64,000 bases of DNA from an uncultured Roseovarius sp. (GCF_913057115.1 NZ_CAJXNN010000010.1:1-64000), one strand, 5' to 3'. Shown: positions 1 through 9,328, numbered from the stretch's first letter. Notes: generated by a model from the letters alone, not told the origin. Translations and numbers: made by a program.

Positions 1-77
1 AGTGGTCGAATGCACCGGTCTTGAAAACCGGCGTGCGTGAAAGCGTACCGTGGGTTCGAATCCCACCTCCTCCGCCA
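1..77 (+). tRNA. tRNA-Ser(TGA), 5' part cut by window edge
   Basis: The anticodon stem-loop around positions 15-31 has loop CTTGAAA, giving anticodon TGA. A long variable arm (about 32-48) marks a class II tRNA, followed by the T-arm with GGTTCGAATCC and an encoded CCA at 75-77. The acceptor 5' strand and part of the D-arm lie before the window. tRNA-Ser genes are frequent integration targets, and a decayed transposase follows within 250 bp. Confidence 0.9.
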
Positions 78-319
78 ACCATATTTTATTTATAAAGACA
101 GTTAGTTACGAGATATGCGAATCGACTCATTGCACCCAGCGATGCAGCGCGCAACGGTCGTCTCGAACAGGTGTCGCAGACGTTCGCTCTCGCGGAAGCG
201 CCGATATCGGTTCTTGGAAAATGTCGAGTGATCTAGGACACGATCGTTCAGATCAAGACGGCAAAACCAGCGATACGCCAGGTTCAGCTGGACTTCTTCA
301 CAAAGTCGCCGCTCGACCG
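78..319. other. gene-free stretch after tRNA-Ser
   Basis: I see no convincing coding sequence between the tRNA and the transposase remnant. The stretch may hold further decayed parts of the same insertion sequence, but I cannot align it to a family by eye. Confidence 0.4.
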
Positions 320-547
320 TACACCTCCATCGGCGGTGTACGTATCGCCTGTGAACTGGATCGCATCGCTGAGTTGCGTGAGTATCCTTGCCTGATGATC
401 TCGGACAATGGCGCCGAGCGGACCTCGAAGGCGATGCTCAAATGGCGGGAGGATCGTCAGGTCGGTTGGCACTACATCGCGCCAGGCAAACCCATGCAAA
501 ATGGCCTGGTGGAGAGCTTCAACGCGCAGATGCGCGAAGAGGACCAA
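320..547 (+). pseudogene. IS3-family transposase (OrfB integrase core) remnant
   Basis: About 75 codons match the C-terminal part of the rve integrase core of IS3-family OrfB. Seen are the second catalytic Asp in SDNG (near 407), the segment [19 protein letters not shown] with the catalytic Glu, and the spacing expected between them. The N-terminal half with the first Asp and the C-terminal tail are missing, and reading runs out into unrelated sequence at both ends. No partner OrfA or terminal inverted repeats are seen. The element is dead and probably old. Confidence 0.75.
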
Positions 548-621
548 ACCCTGAAAAGAGCTAACTCATAAACGCGGACCCAAAGGGGAGCAGGTCAACG
601 GGTTTAGCCCAATGTCATTGT

Positions 622-1485
622 TTACTTGCGGAATATCCGGGTGGAACGGAACATGTCCTCCAGCTCTTCGATACGATCCCGTGCGCCTTGCTGGCGTTCC
701 GTCTGGATCGCGGCGATCAAGGCTTCGACAATCAGGTTGATCGCCAAAGTCGAATCCCAACTGGATGGGACTTCGATCAGTGCATTGACGACATGATCGG
801 CTGTTTTTGAGATTGGTGACCCCCATTGATCGGTAAATAGCAGGACTACGACGCCACGCTCCTTTGCCAGACTTGCGAGTCGCGCCAGATCCGCCTCGTA
901 GCGGCGAATGTCGAAGAGCACGAGAACCGACTGTGGCCCCATGTCGATCAGGTATTGCGGCCAGACATTCGGTGATTGCGACAAAAGCGTCACGCCTGGT
1001 CGTATGATCTGAAGATGGTTGAAAAAATAATCCGCATTGGAACGCGTAATCCGTCCGCCCAGAAGGAAGATGTCCCGCCGTGTATCGGCCAGTATCTTGG
1101 CCAAGGCATCGAATGTTGCCGGGTCAAGGCGCTCGATTGTCAGGTTCAGGTTATCGAAGACGGCCTCGGCAAAGCTGCGGAACGCGGGTGAATCCTCGCG
1201 GCCTTGTGGCCAGCCTTCTCGCTTGAGAATGGGCCTTTTGATCTGGGCAGAGGCTTCTTCGTGAAGCGCGGCCTGCAATTCGGGGAAACCGTCATAGCCC
1301 AGCTTGCGCGCCAGCCGAATGACAGTGGGGGTAGACACCCCTGCCGCGCCCGCCAGCTTCGTGATCGATTGCAAGCCGGACATCGGGTAGTCTCGCAAAA
1401 GAACATCCGACAAAAGCCGCTCGGCCGGCGTCAGCGCACCAGCCTGATCCTTGATTTTGTCCTTGACGATCACGGTCCGCTTCAC
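622..1485 (-). CDS. MurR/RpiR family transcriptional regulator
   Basis: This is a protein of about 287 aa with an N-terminal RpiR helix-turn-helix (about residues 10-85, with STPTVIRLARKLGYDGFPEL in the recognition region) and a C-terminal SIS sugar-phosphate isomerase-like domain (about 125-260, with FLLGGRITRSNADYF). GTG at 1485 has an AAGGTGG ribosome site 8 nt upstream; GTG at 1497 is a possible alternative. RpiR proteins are repressors or activators that respond to phosphorylated or related small ligands. It is divergent from the amidohydrolase/TRAP/ligase operon with a 100-bp gap, so local control of that operon is the natural inference. The ligand is unknown. Confidence 0.9.
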   Translation of the reverse strand: MKRTVIVKDKIKDQAGALTPAERLLSDVLLRDYPMSGLQSITKLAGAAGVSTPTVIRLARKLGYDGFPELQAALHEEASAQIKRPILKREGWPQGREDSPAFRSFAEAVFDNLNLTIERLDPATFDALAKILADTRRDIFLLGGRITRSNADYFFNHLQIIRPGVTLLSQSPNVWPQYLIDMGPQSVLVLFDIRRYEADLARLASLAKERGVVVLLFTDQWGSPISKTADHVVNALIEVPSSWDSTLAINLIVEALIAAIQTERQQGARDRIEELEDMFRSTRIFRK

Positions 1486-1552
1486 GCGAATTCCCACCTT
1501 GAAGAGTTTGTTCCAGCATAGCCCCGCGCAGTAACAACGTCTACAAAATTTC

Positions 1553-1581
1553 TTGACAGCCCTCGGGTACCTCCCCCTAAT
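1553..1581 (+). promoter_or_regulatory. predicted sigma70 promoter of catabolic operon
   Basis: TTGACA (1553-1558), a 17-nt spacer, then CCTAAT (1576-1581). Only 8 nt separate the -10 box from the ATG at 1590, and no ribosome site is visible, so the transcript may be leaderless. It lies in the divergent gap beside the RpiR gene. Confidence 0.5.
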
Positions 1582-1589
1582 GTTGCGCT

Positions 1590-2363
1590 ATGAGCGCATC
1601 GCACGCATACCGGATTCTGACGCCTGACGACGGGCATCCTGCCGAGGTTATTAATCCCGGCGGGAGAGCACCGATTTGCCTCATCTGCGAGCATGCCAGT
1701 GCAGTCATTCCACCATCTCTAGGCACGCTCGGCTTGTTGCCGGAGCATCGGTTTTCCCATGCGGTATGGGACATCGGCGCCGAGACGCTGGCGCGCGACC
1801 TTTCAGAAAGACTTGATGCGCCCTTGGTCGTCGCGCGGGTTTCGCGGCTGGTCTATGACCTCAACCGCCCGCCGGATGCGCAGGGTGCGATGCCTTCCCA
1901 AACCGAAGATATTCCCGTTCCGGGCAACAGGGGGCTGTCCGAATCTGAAAGGGCTGCTCGCACAGCTGAGATTTACGAGCCCTTCCATGCGACAGTCTCG
2001 GATGTGCTTGATGGTTTCAGCGCGCCACCCGCATTTGTTACGATCCACAGTTTTACGCCGGTCTGGAAGGGGGCGGCCCGCGAAACGCAACTTGGCCTGT
2101 TGCACGATTCCGATGCCCGGCTTGCCAAAGCGATGCTGAAGCAAACGGGCCGCTCTCTCGTTACACAGTTGAACGAACCTTATTCGGCGAAAGATGGCGT
2201 CACACACACACTTGAACGGCACGCCATTCCTCGCGGTTTGGAAAATGTGATGGTCGAGGTGCGTAATGATCTGCTTGGTTCGCGGGCCGATGTATCGCGG
2301 ATATCATCTCACCTCGCCGGGCTTCTCGCGGCATCCCTTGATATGGAAACCAGCTTCGTATGA
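1590..2363 (+). CDS. N-formylglutamate amidohydrolase family protein
   Basis: 257 aa. The FGase fold is recognisable from the N-terminal CEHAS motif (near residue 35), a central DLNRPPDAQGAM segment and a C-terminal VMVEVRNDLL segment. Known members hydrolyse N-formyl-L-glutamate at the end of histidine degradation, but no hut genes are here. Instead it overlaps the first TRAP gene by 4 bp and heads an operon with a glutamine-synthetase-like ligase and two dehydrogenases. I infer that it may hydrolyse a gamma-glutamyl amide or acylated amino acid made by this pathway. Family assignment is firm; substrate is not. Confidence 0.85.
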   Translation: MSASHAYRILTPDDGHPAEVINPGGRAPICLICEHASAVIPPSLGTLGLLPEHRFSHAVWDIGAETLARDLSERLDAPLVVARVSRLVYDLNRPPDAQGAMPSQTEDIPVPGNRGLSESERAARTAEIYEPFHATVSDVLDGFSAPPAFVTIHSFTPVWKGAARETQLGLLHDSDARLAKAMLKQTGRSLVTQLNEPYSAKDGVTHTLERHAIPRGLENVMVEVRNDLLGSRADVSRISSHLAGLLAASLDMETSFV

Positions 2364-2938
2364 CCACATTGATGCTGAAATACGTCGCAGTGATCGATCG
2401 CATGAACCGCTGGATTGGGCGGATCGTCATGTACGGAATCTTCGTGATGATGGCGATCCTGCTGTGGTCGTCCTTCACCAAGGTCGGCAGTGACCTTGGC
2501 ATGGGTATCAATCCCTCGCTCTGGACGCTGGAAATGGCGCAATTCGCTATGGTCGCCTATTTCATTCTCGGCGGCCCCTATTCGATCCAGATGGGATCGA
2601 ACGTGCGAATGGACCTGCTTTACGGAGAGTGGGACGAGCGGCGCAAGGCACAGGTGGATGCCTTCACCGTCCTTTTCCTGATCGTCTACCTCGTCTTCCT
2701 GCTTTGGGGTGGATGGGACAGCCTAATGTATTCTCTCAAATACGGTGGCGAACGCAGTTCGAGCGTTTGGCGTCCTTATCTGTGGCCGATCAAATCAATC
2801 ATGGTCTTCGGCATTTTCCTGATGCTGCTTCAGGCGATCAGCGAATTCTTCAAAGACATTCTCAGGCTCAAGGGGCATGACATGGGGCGCAAAGATGTGG
2901 ACCACGGCGAAATCAAGACCACAGGAAACAACGCCTGA
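2360..2938 (+). CDS. TRAP transporter small permease (DctQ)
   Basis: 192 aa with four hydrophobic segments (roughly residues 17-38, 55-75, 97-118, 140-160), the layout of DctQ proteins. The 4-bp overlap with the amidohydrolase and the 1-bp overlap with the large permease (TGATG) show translational coupling. With DctM and DctP it forms a sodium-driven, binding-protein-dependent uptake system in the inner membrane. The C-terminal tail beyond residue 165 is hydrophilic and variable. Confidence 0.9.
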   Translation: MTTLMLKYVAVIDRMNRWIGRIVMYGIFVMMAILLWSSFTKVGSDLGMGINPSLWTLEMAQFAMVAYFILGGPYSIQMGSNVRMDLLYGEWDERRKAQVDAFTVLFLIVYLVFLLWGGWDSLMYSLKYGGERSSSVWRPYLWPIKSIMVFGIFLMLLQAISEFFKDILRLKGHDMGRKDVDHGEIKTTGNNA

Positions 2939-4263
2939 TGCCTTATGAAGCCATCGCCGCGCTGATGTTCGCATCCATGATGCTCATGCTTTTGACCGGG
3001 CAAAGGGTTTTCGGCGCCATCGGATTTGTCGCCGTCGTTGCCGCTTTCTTCCTGTGGGGGGATCGCGGGGGGTATGACCTTGGCTTTGCGGCGGCGATCA
3101 AGTTGATGAAATGGTATCCGCTTCTGACCCTGCCGATGTTCATCTTCATGGGGTACATCCTGTCCGAAAGTCGCATCGCCGACGACCTTTACCGGATGTT
3201 CCACGTCTGGATGGGAGGGCTGTCCGGGGGCCTCGCTGTCGGGACGATCGGACTAATGGTGCTGATTTCCGCCATGAACGGGCTGTCGGTTGCGGGCATG
3301 GCCATCGGCGCAACCATCGCGCTGCCCGAACTTCTGAAAAGGGGGTATGACAAGCGCATGGTCACCGGCGTGATACAGGCCGGGTCATCTCTTGGTATCC
3401 TGGTTCCTCCATCGGTCGTGCTGGTGCTTTATGCCATGATCGCCCGCCAACCGGTGGGCCAACTCTGGCTGGCCGGGGTTTTGCCGGGTCTCATGATGGC
3501 CGCCATGTTCATTCTTTACATCGTGATCCGCTGTCGACTGAATCCGTCACTTGGTCCGATCCTGCCGAAAGAAGAGCGGGATATACCGATGTCCGAGAAG
3601 CTCCGCCTCCTGCGCGCCGGGCTATTGCCGTTGGTCATTTTCTTCACGATGATGGTCCCCTTCGTGAACGGCTGGACCTCACTGGTTGAATCCTCTGCCA
3701 TTGGCGCGATTGCCGCCTTTGCGGCTGCGGTGATCAAAGGACGCATGACGCGCCAGGTGTTTGAAACATCGGTGCGCAAGACGCTTGGCATCTCATGCAT
3801 GTTTATGTGGATCATTCTGGCCGCTCTTGCCTTTGGTGCGGTCTTTGACGGACTGGGGGCGGTCAAGGCCATCGAAAGCCTGTTCACCGAACGATTGGGC
3901 CTGAGCCCCTGGGTCATTCTCGTCCTGATGCAGCTTTCTTTCATTGTCATGGGAACCTTTCTGGACGATACCGCCATGCTGGTCATCGTGGCCCCGCTGT
4001 ACGTACCTTTGGTCGGGGCGCTGGGCTTCGACCTGATATGGTATGGTGTCCTTTACACGATCACCACACAGATCGCCTACATGACGCCGCCCTTCGGTTA
4101 CAATCTGTTCCTGATGCGTGCCATGGCGCCGCCCGAGATTTCGCTGAGAGACATCTACACGTCTATCCTGCCTTTTGTGCTGGTTATGTCTCTCGCGCTT
4201 ACGATGATAATGGTGTTTCCGGAAATCGCACTTTGGCTGCCGGGATATGTTTATGGAAATTAA
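2938..4263 (+). CDS. TRAP transporter large permease (DctM)
   Basis: 441 aa and strongly hydrophobic throughout, with the family signatures AGSSLGILVPPSVVLVLY around residues 150-170 and the conserved FLDDTAMLVIVAPL segment near 345. Length and about 11-12 membrane segments match DctM. It carries the transported solute together with DctQ. It overlaps dctQ by 1 bp and is followed after 57 bp by the binding protein gene. Confidence 0.93.
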   Translation: MPYEAIAALMFASMMLMLLTGQRVFGAIGFVAVVAAFFLWGDRGGYDLGFAAAIKLMKWYPLLTLPMFIFMGYILSESRIADDLYRMFHVWMGGLSGGLAVGTIGLMVLISAMNGLSVAGMAIGATIALPELLKRGYDKRMVTGVIQAGSSLGILVPPSVVLVLYAMIARQPVGQLWLAGVLPGLMMAAMFILYIVIRCRLNPSLGPILPKEERDIPMSEKLRLLRAGLLPLVIFFTMMVPFVNGWTSLVESSAIGAIAAFAAAVIKGRMTRQVFETSVRKTLGISCMFMWIILAALAFGAVFDGLGAVKAIESLFTERLGLSPWVILVLMQLSFIVMGTFLDDTAMLVIVAPLYVPLVGALGFDLIWYGVLYTITTQIAYMTPPFGYNLFLMRAMAPPEISLRDIYTSILPFVLVMSLALTMIMVFPEIALWLPGYVYGN

Positions 4264-4320
4264 AACAAGACCTTGGTCACAAGGCTCCGAGCAACTCAAC
4301 CTAACAGAGAGGGTAATAAA

Positions 4321-5358
4321 ATGACGACAAGACGCAAGTTTCTGAAATCTGCCGGTATCGCCGGGGCCGCAACTCTGGCTAGCCCGGCCGTTGTAAAAGC
4401 GCAAAGCGCGATCAAGTGGCGCTTCCAGACCTACGCGGGCAGTGCCCTCGGCGAACAGGTCACGAAACCGGCCATTGACTATATCAATGCCAATGCAAAC
4501 GGTGAGCTTGAAATCGAGCTGTTTTATGCCGATCAGATTGTTCCCACGGGTGAGTTGTTCCAAGCACTTCAGCGCGGCACCATCGACGGCGTACATTCCG
4601 ACGACGACTCGATGGCCTCGCCCACGCCGCTGCGGGTGTTTGGCGGCTACTTCCCCTTCGCCACGAAGCACATCCTCGATGTGCCGGTGCTGTTCAACCA
4701 ATATGGCCTCGCCGATATTTGGCGCGAGGAATACGGCAAGGTCGGCGTGCAATGGCTCTCTGCCGCCGGGCAGGACCCCTGCAACTTCAACACCAAAAAG
4801 GAAATCACATCGGTTGCAGACCTAGACGGCCTCAAACTTTACACCTTCCCGACAGCGGGCCGTTTCCTTGCCAAGTTCGGCGTCGTCCCCGTGAATATTC
4901 CCTATGAGGATGCCGAAGTTGCCGTGCAGACGGGCGAACTGGATGGCATGGCATGGTCGGGCATCACCGAAGATTACACCGTGGGTTGGGCAGACGTCAC
5001 TGACTACTTCTTGACCAACAACATCTCGGGCGCATGGATCGGGTCGTGGTTCGCCAACCAGGAGCGCTGGGCCGAACTTCCCGAGCATTTGAAATCCGTC
5101 GTGATGGCCGGAATAGAGGCCGGCCATACATACCGGAACCAATGGTATTGGGGCGGTGAAGCCGCGCTACGCGCCAATGGTGACAAACTGGAACTACGGT
5201 CGGTGCCCGCGTCCGAATGGGCCGAGGTGGAGAATGCCGCCAAGGAGTTCTGGAACGAGATCGCCGAGGAAGGCGAGGTACATGAAAAAATCGTCGGAAT
5301 CTTCCGCGAGTACAACTCCGTCATCAATCAGGCCGGCGTGCCGTACAACTTCGAGTAA
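4321..5358 (+). CDS. TRAP transporter solute-binding protein (DctP), Tat-exported
   Basis: 345 aa. The N-terminus begins MTTRRKFLKSAGIAG, a twin-arginine signal with the motif TRRKFLK, followed by cleavage near AQS. The body is a DctP fold, including the conserved region GVVPVNIPYEDAEVAVQTG that lines the ligand site. ATG 4321 has an AGAGAGGG ribosome site. It captures the substrate in the periplasm for the DctQM permease. A strong hairpin follows the stop codon, which often raises binding-protein mRNA stability. The substrate is probably a small amine, amino alcohol or carboxylate, inferred from the downstream genes. Confidence 0.92.
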   Translation: MTTRRKFLKSAGIAGAATLASPAVVKAQSAIKWRFQTYAGSALGEQVTKPAIDYINANANGELEIELFYADQIVPTGELFQALQRGTIDGVHSDDDSMASPTPLRVFGGYFPFATKHILDVPVLFNQYGLADIWREEYGKVGVQWLSAAGQDPCNFNTKKEITSVADLDGLKLYTFPTAGRFLAKFGVVPVNIPYEDAEVAVQTGELDGMAWSGITEDYTVGWADVTDYFLTNNISGAWIGSWFANQERWAELPEHLKSVVMAGIEAGHTYRNQWYWGGEAALRANGDKLELRSVPASEWAEVENAAKEFWNEIAEEGEVHEKIVGIFREYNSVINQAGVPYNFE

Positions 5359-5374
5359 GCCTGCCCAAAAAAGC

Positions 5375-5401
5375 GGAGCGCCCTTTTTGCAAGGGCGCTC
5401 C
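5375..5401 (+). terminator. hairpin after dctP (attenuator or mRNA stabiliser)
   Basis: Perfect 9-bp stem GGAGCGCCC (5375-5383) / GGGCGCTCC (5393-5401) with no T-run after it. The next gene starts at 5425 on the same strand, so partial termination or protection of the upstream mRNA is more likely than full termination. Confidence 0.6.
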
Positions 5402-5424
5402 ATTCAATTCCACGGAGAATACAC

Positions 5425-6789
5425 ATGACCGCCAATCTGAGTTTCGATGCCCTGAAAGACCTTGCTGCTCGTGGCGAGATCGACACGGTTCTTGTCTGCC
5501 TTGTCGACATGCAGGGCAGGCTCATGGGCAAGAGATTCCATGTCTCGAACTTTCTCGACTCCGGGCACGAGGAAACCCATTGCTGCAACTATCTGCTTGC
5601 GACCGATCTTGAAATGGACACGCCCGATGGCTTTGCCGCAACCTCGTGGGAAAATGGATATGGCGATTATGTTATGAAGCCGGACCTTTCCACGCTGCGC
5701 CGCCTGCCGTGGCTTGAGGGGACCGCGATGGTTCTGTGTGATGTGATCGACCATCACACGCATGAACCGGTGCCGCACTCACCACGGCAAATCCTGAAAA
5801 CGCAAATCGCTCGGGCTCAGGCCATGGGCCTCACCCCGATGATGGCGACGGAACTGGAATTCTTTCTTTTTGAGAAGTCATTCGATGAAATCCGTCGTGA
5901 CGGGTTCAGGAACCTCGAGCCGATCAGCGGCTACAACGAAGATTACCACATCCTTCAGACGACGAAGGAAGAACACGTAATGCGCCCGATCCGCAATCTG
6001 CTGGTCGAGGCGGGTGTGCCCGTCGAGAATTCCAAGGGCGAGGCAGAAACCGGTCAGGAAGAGCTGAACATTCGCTATGCCGAAGCGATGCTATGCTCCG
6101 ATCATCACACGATCGCCAAACAGGCGGTCAAGGACATCGCCAACCAACAAGGGCATGCCGCAAGCTTCTTGCCCAAGTGGCATCATGCCAAGGTCGGCTC
6201 CGCCGCGCATATTCATCAATCGCTCATGAAGGGTGATGCGCCCGCGTTTTTCGATCCCGACGCAGAGCTGACCATGTCGGACACCATGAAAAGCTATGTT
6301 GCGGGCCTTTTGAAATACTCAACCGACATCACCTATTTTCTGGCGCCCTACATCAACAGCTACAAGCGCCTGATGCCGGGCACCTTCGCGCCCACCAAGA
6401 TCGCCTGGAGCATCGACAACCGCACCGCGTGTTATCGCCTTGTCGGCGATGGGACGAAGGGCGTCAGGATCGAATGCCGGACACCGGGCTCCGACATCAA
6501 CCCATATCTCGCCTGCGCCGCGCAATTGGCCGCAGGCCTTTGCGGCATAGAGGAAGGTCTTGATCTTGCGCCCCCGGTTGCCGGTGACGTCTATAAGATG
6601 GACGAGATACCAATGCTGCCCCACACCCTGCGGGCGGCGACAGAGGCTTTGCGAAATTCCGACATGCTGCGAAAGACGATGGGCGACGAAGTCGTCGATC
6701 ACTACATACGCGCGGGCGAGGTCGAGCAAGAGGCCTTCGATGGTGTCGTGACCGACTGGGAAATCGCAAGAGGGTTTGAAAGGGCCTGA
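5425..6789 (+). CDS. glutamine synthetase-like gamma-glutamyl ligase
   Basis: 454 aa. The N-terminal beta-grasp region (1-110) is followed by the GS catalytic domain with ELEFFLF, EAETGQEELN, the His-containing VGSAAHIHQSL and the arginine-rich NRTACYRLVG region. Classical GlnA signs such as the adenylylation loop tyrosine are not evident. The family includes PuuA-type ligases that join glutamate to amines. It sits between TRAP genes and an aldehyde/alcohol dehydrogenase pair. I infer ATP-dependent gamma-glutamylation of an amine or amino alcohol in the cytoplasm. Confidence 0.88.
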   Translation: MTANLSFDALKDLAARGEIDTVLVCLVDMQGRLMGKRFHVSNFLDSGHEETHCCNYLLATDLEMDTPDGFAATSWENGYGDYVMKPDLSTLRRLPWLEGTAMVLCDVIDHHTHEPVPHSPRQILKTQIARAQAMGLTPMMATELEFFLFEKSFDEIRRDGFRNLEPISGYNEDYHILQTTKEEHVMRPIRNLLVEAGVPVENSKGEAETGQEELNIRYAEAMLCSDHHTIAKQAVKDIANQQGHAASFLPKWHHAKVGSAAHIHQSLMKGDAPAFFDPDAELTMSDTMKSYVAGLLKYSTDITYFLAPYINSYKRLMPGTFAPTKIAWSIDNRTACYRLVGDGTKGVRIECRTPGSDINPYLACAAQLAAGLCGIEEGLDLAPPVAGDVYKMDEIPMLPHTLRAATEALRNSDMLRKTMGDEVVDHYIRAGEVEQEAFDGVVTDWEIARGFERA

Positions 6790-6791
6790 AA

Positions 6792-8171
6792 ATGAACAAA
6801 ACCATCGACCTTATTTCACCGATCGACGGATCGGTCTATCTGACGCGCGAACTGCTGTCGCGAGACGCGGCATTCAATGCTGCGGCCAAGGCTCGCCGCG
6901 CTCAAGCCGACTGGGCCGCTTTGCCCCTTGAAGACAGGGTGGCCATTGTGCGCAAGGCTAATGAAATCGTTGGCCAGACCACCGACCAGATGGCGACTGA
7001 ACTGGCGCATCAGATGGGCCGCCCGGTTCGCTATGGTGGCGAATACGGCGGTTTCAGCGAACGCCTGACACATATGGCCGAAGTTGCCGCCGACGGTCTT
7101 GCCCCTGTTGTGATCGAGGAAAGCGATGCCTTCCAACGGATGATCAAGCGTATGCCGTGGGGCGTCGTTCTCGTCGTCGCGCCTTGGAATTATCCTTACA
7201 TGACGGCGATCAACACGGTTGCCCCGGCGCTGATCGCTGGGAATAGCGTCATTCTCAAACACGCCAGCCAGACGCTTTTGGTGGGCGAACGGCTGGCCGA
7301 GGCCTTTCACGCCGCGGGCGTCCCGGAAGGCGTGTTCCAGAATGTCGTAATCGATCATGATACGACCGACGCTCTCATTTCCGAGCGGCACGTGGATTTC
7401 GTGAACTTCACAGGCTCCGTCGGCGGTGGGCAGGCGATGGAACGTGCGGCCGCCGGGACATTCACACCTGTTTCGACGGAACTCGGCGGAAAGGACCCGG
7501 GCTATGTGCGCTTCGATGCGGATCTGGACGCCGCCGTTGAAGGTTTGATGGACGGGGCGATGTTCAATGCGGGCCAGTGTTGTTGCGGGATTGAGCGGAT
7601 TTACGTCGCCGAAAGTCTTTTCGATGCCTTCGTCGAGAAAGCGGTGGCCTGGGTCAAGGCGCAGAAACTCGGCAACCCGCTGGACCCGGAAACGACGCTT
7701 GGACCGATGGCGAACATACGCTTTGCGCGCGAGGTGCGTGCCCAGGTCGCCGAAGCCCTGAACGATGGGGCGACCGCGCATATCGACCGCATGGCGGCCG
7801 ACAACGGCGAAAACACCTATGTAACGCCGCAGGTCTTGACCAATGTGACCCATGAGATGCGCGTCATGCGAGATGAGTCCTTTGGACCCGTGGTCGGTAT
7901 CATGCCCGTGGCCGATGACGACGCGGCACTTCGCCTGATGAATGACAGCCGCTTTGGCCTAACCGCCTCGATCTGGACGAACGATATCGTGGCGGCGGAA
8001 CGCCTTGGCGATCAAATCGAAACCGGCACGGTCTTCATGAACCGCTGCGATTACCTTGACCCGGCGCTTTGCTGGACCGGCTGCAAGGATACCGGTCGCG
8101 GCGTGGGATTGTCGAAACTCGCATATCAGGCCCTCACGCGGCCCAAATCCTACCATCTGAGGAAGATCTGA
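6792..8171 (+). CDS. aldehyde dehydrogenase family protein
   Basis: 459 aa NAD(P)-dependent aldehyde dehydrogenase. Visible are the Rossmann segment with VAPWNYPYMTAIN (about 120-132), the catalytic Glu in ELGGKDP (about 230-236) and the nucleophilic Cys in NAGQCCCGIERIYV (about 258-271). Three adjacent cysteines at the active site are unusual. Only 2 bp separate it from the ligase and 1 bp from the alcohol dehydrogenase, so the three act in one pathway. It probably oxidises the aldehyde made by the neighbouring alcohol dehydrogenase from a gamma-glutamylated intermediate. Confidence 0.9.
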   Translation: MNKTIDLISPIDGSVYLTRELLSRDAAFNAAAKARRAQADWAALPLEDRVAIVRKANEIVGQTTDQMATELAHQMGRPVRYGGEYGGFSERLTHMAEVAADGLAPVVIEESDAFQRMIKRMPWGVVLVVAPWNYPYMTAINTVAPALIAGNSVILKHASQTLLVGERLAEAFHAAGVPEGVFQNVVIDHDTTDALISERHVDFVNFTGSVGGGQAMERAAAGTFTPVSTELGGKDPGYVRFDADLDAAVEGLMDGAMFNAGQCCCGIERIYVAESLFDAFVEKAVAWVKAQKLGNPLDPETTLGPMANIRFAREVRAQVAEALNDGATAHIDRMAADNGENTYVTPQVLTNVTHEMRVMRDESFGPVVGIMPVADDDAALRLMNDSRFGLTASIWTNDIVAAERLGDQIETGTVFMNRCDYLDPALCWTGCKDTGRGVGLSKLAYQALTRPKSYHLRKI

Positions 8172-8172
8172 C

Positions 8173-9318
8173 ATGGCTCTTACAGGTAACTGGTCCTATC
8201 CCGCCAACATCCGCTTCGGCGCAGGGCGCATCTCTGAAATCGGCGAGGCTTGCCGCACCAGCGGCATCTCCAAACCCCTCTTGGTGACCGACCGTGGCCT
8301 GAAGTCCATGGATATCACCAACAGGACGCTCGACCTGATGGAACAGGCGGGCCTTGGCCGCGCGCTTTTCGCCGAGGTCGATCCGAACCCCTCCGAGGTG
8401 AATGTCGACGCGGGGCTTAAAGTCTATCGCGACGGCGGCTATGACGGGGTCATCGCTTTCGGCGGCGGATCGGGGCTCGATCTGGCGAAAACCCTCGCCT
8501 TCATGGCCGGGCAGTCGCGCCCGGTCTGGGATTTCGAGGATATCGGCGATTGGTGGACCCGCGCGGACCCCGACGGAATTCATCCCATCGTCGCCGTGCC
8601 CACGACCGCCGGCACGGGCTCGGAGGTAGGGCGCGCCTCGGTCATCACCAATTCCCAAACTCACGAGAAAAAGATCATCTTTCACCCCAAGATGTTGCCC
8701 TCTGTCGTGATCTGTGATCCGGAACTGACAGTTGGCATGCCCAAGCCCATCACGGCGGGCACCGGGCTGGATGCCTTTGCCCATTGCGTCGAGGCCTTTT
8801 CCAGCCCGCACTATCACCCGATGAGTCAGGGGATCGCCTTGGAGGGAATGCGCCTGGTCAAGGATTACCTGCCACGCGCATATGCCGACGGCACCGACAT
8901 TGAAGCCCGAGCCAACATGATGAGCGCCGCGGCTATGGGCGCGACCGCCTTTCAAAAAGGCCTTGGCGCAATTCATGCTCTGTCTCACCCAATCGGCGCG
9001 CATTACCATACGCACCACGGTACGACCAATGCCGTCTGCATGCCTGCCGTGCTGAAGTTTAATGCGCCGGCCATCCGAGACCGATTTGGCCCCGCAGCGG
9101 CATATCTTGGGCTCGAAGGCGGGTTCGACGGCTTCTGCAGTTTCGTGGACGAGCTGAATGACAGCCTTGGCATTCCCAAAACCCTGACTGAGATGGGCGT
9201 TACAAGCCCTGATATCGACACGTTGGTCGAAAACGCCCTCCGAGACCCGTCAACCGGCGGCAACCCCATCGAAATGACCGCTGAGAACACGAAAGCACTT
9301 TTCGAACAATGTCTTTGA
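8173..9318 (+). CDS. iron-containing alcohol dehydrogenase
   Basis: 381 aa, group III metal-dependent alcohol dehydrogenase. The NAD site GGGSGLDLAK (about 97-106), the TTAGTGSEV loop and the metal-binding histidines in AHCVEAFSS and ALSHPIGAHYHTHHG are all present. It starts 1 bp after the aldehyde dehydrogenase stop codon and is the last gene before a terminator. In the proposed route it oxidises the hydroxyl of a gamma-glutamylated amino alcohol to the aldehyde. Confidence 0.92.
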   Translation: MALTGNWSYPANIRFGAGRISEIGEACRTSGISKPLLVTDRGLKSMDITNRTLDLMEQAGLGRALFAEVDPNPSEVNVDAGLKVYRDGGYDGVIAFGGGSGLDLAKTLAFMAGQSRPVWDFEDIGDWWTRADPDGIHPIVAVPTTAGTGSEVGRASVITNSQTHEKKIIFHPKMLPSVVICDPELTVGMPKPITAGTGLDAFAHCVEAFSSPHYHPMSQGIALEGMRLVKDYLPRAYADGTDIEARANMMSAAAMGATAFQKGLGAIHALSHPIGAHYHTHHGTTNAVCMPAVLKFNAPAIRDRFGPAAAYLGLEGGFDGFCSFVDELNDSLGIPKTLTEMGVTSPDIDTLVENALRDPSTGGNPIEMTAENTKALFEQCL

Positions 9319-9328
9319 CCGAGCAACA

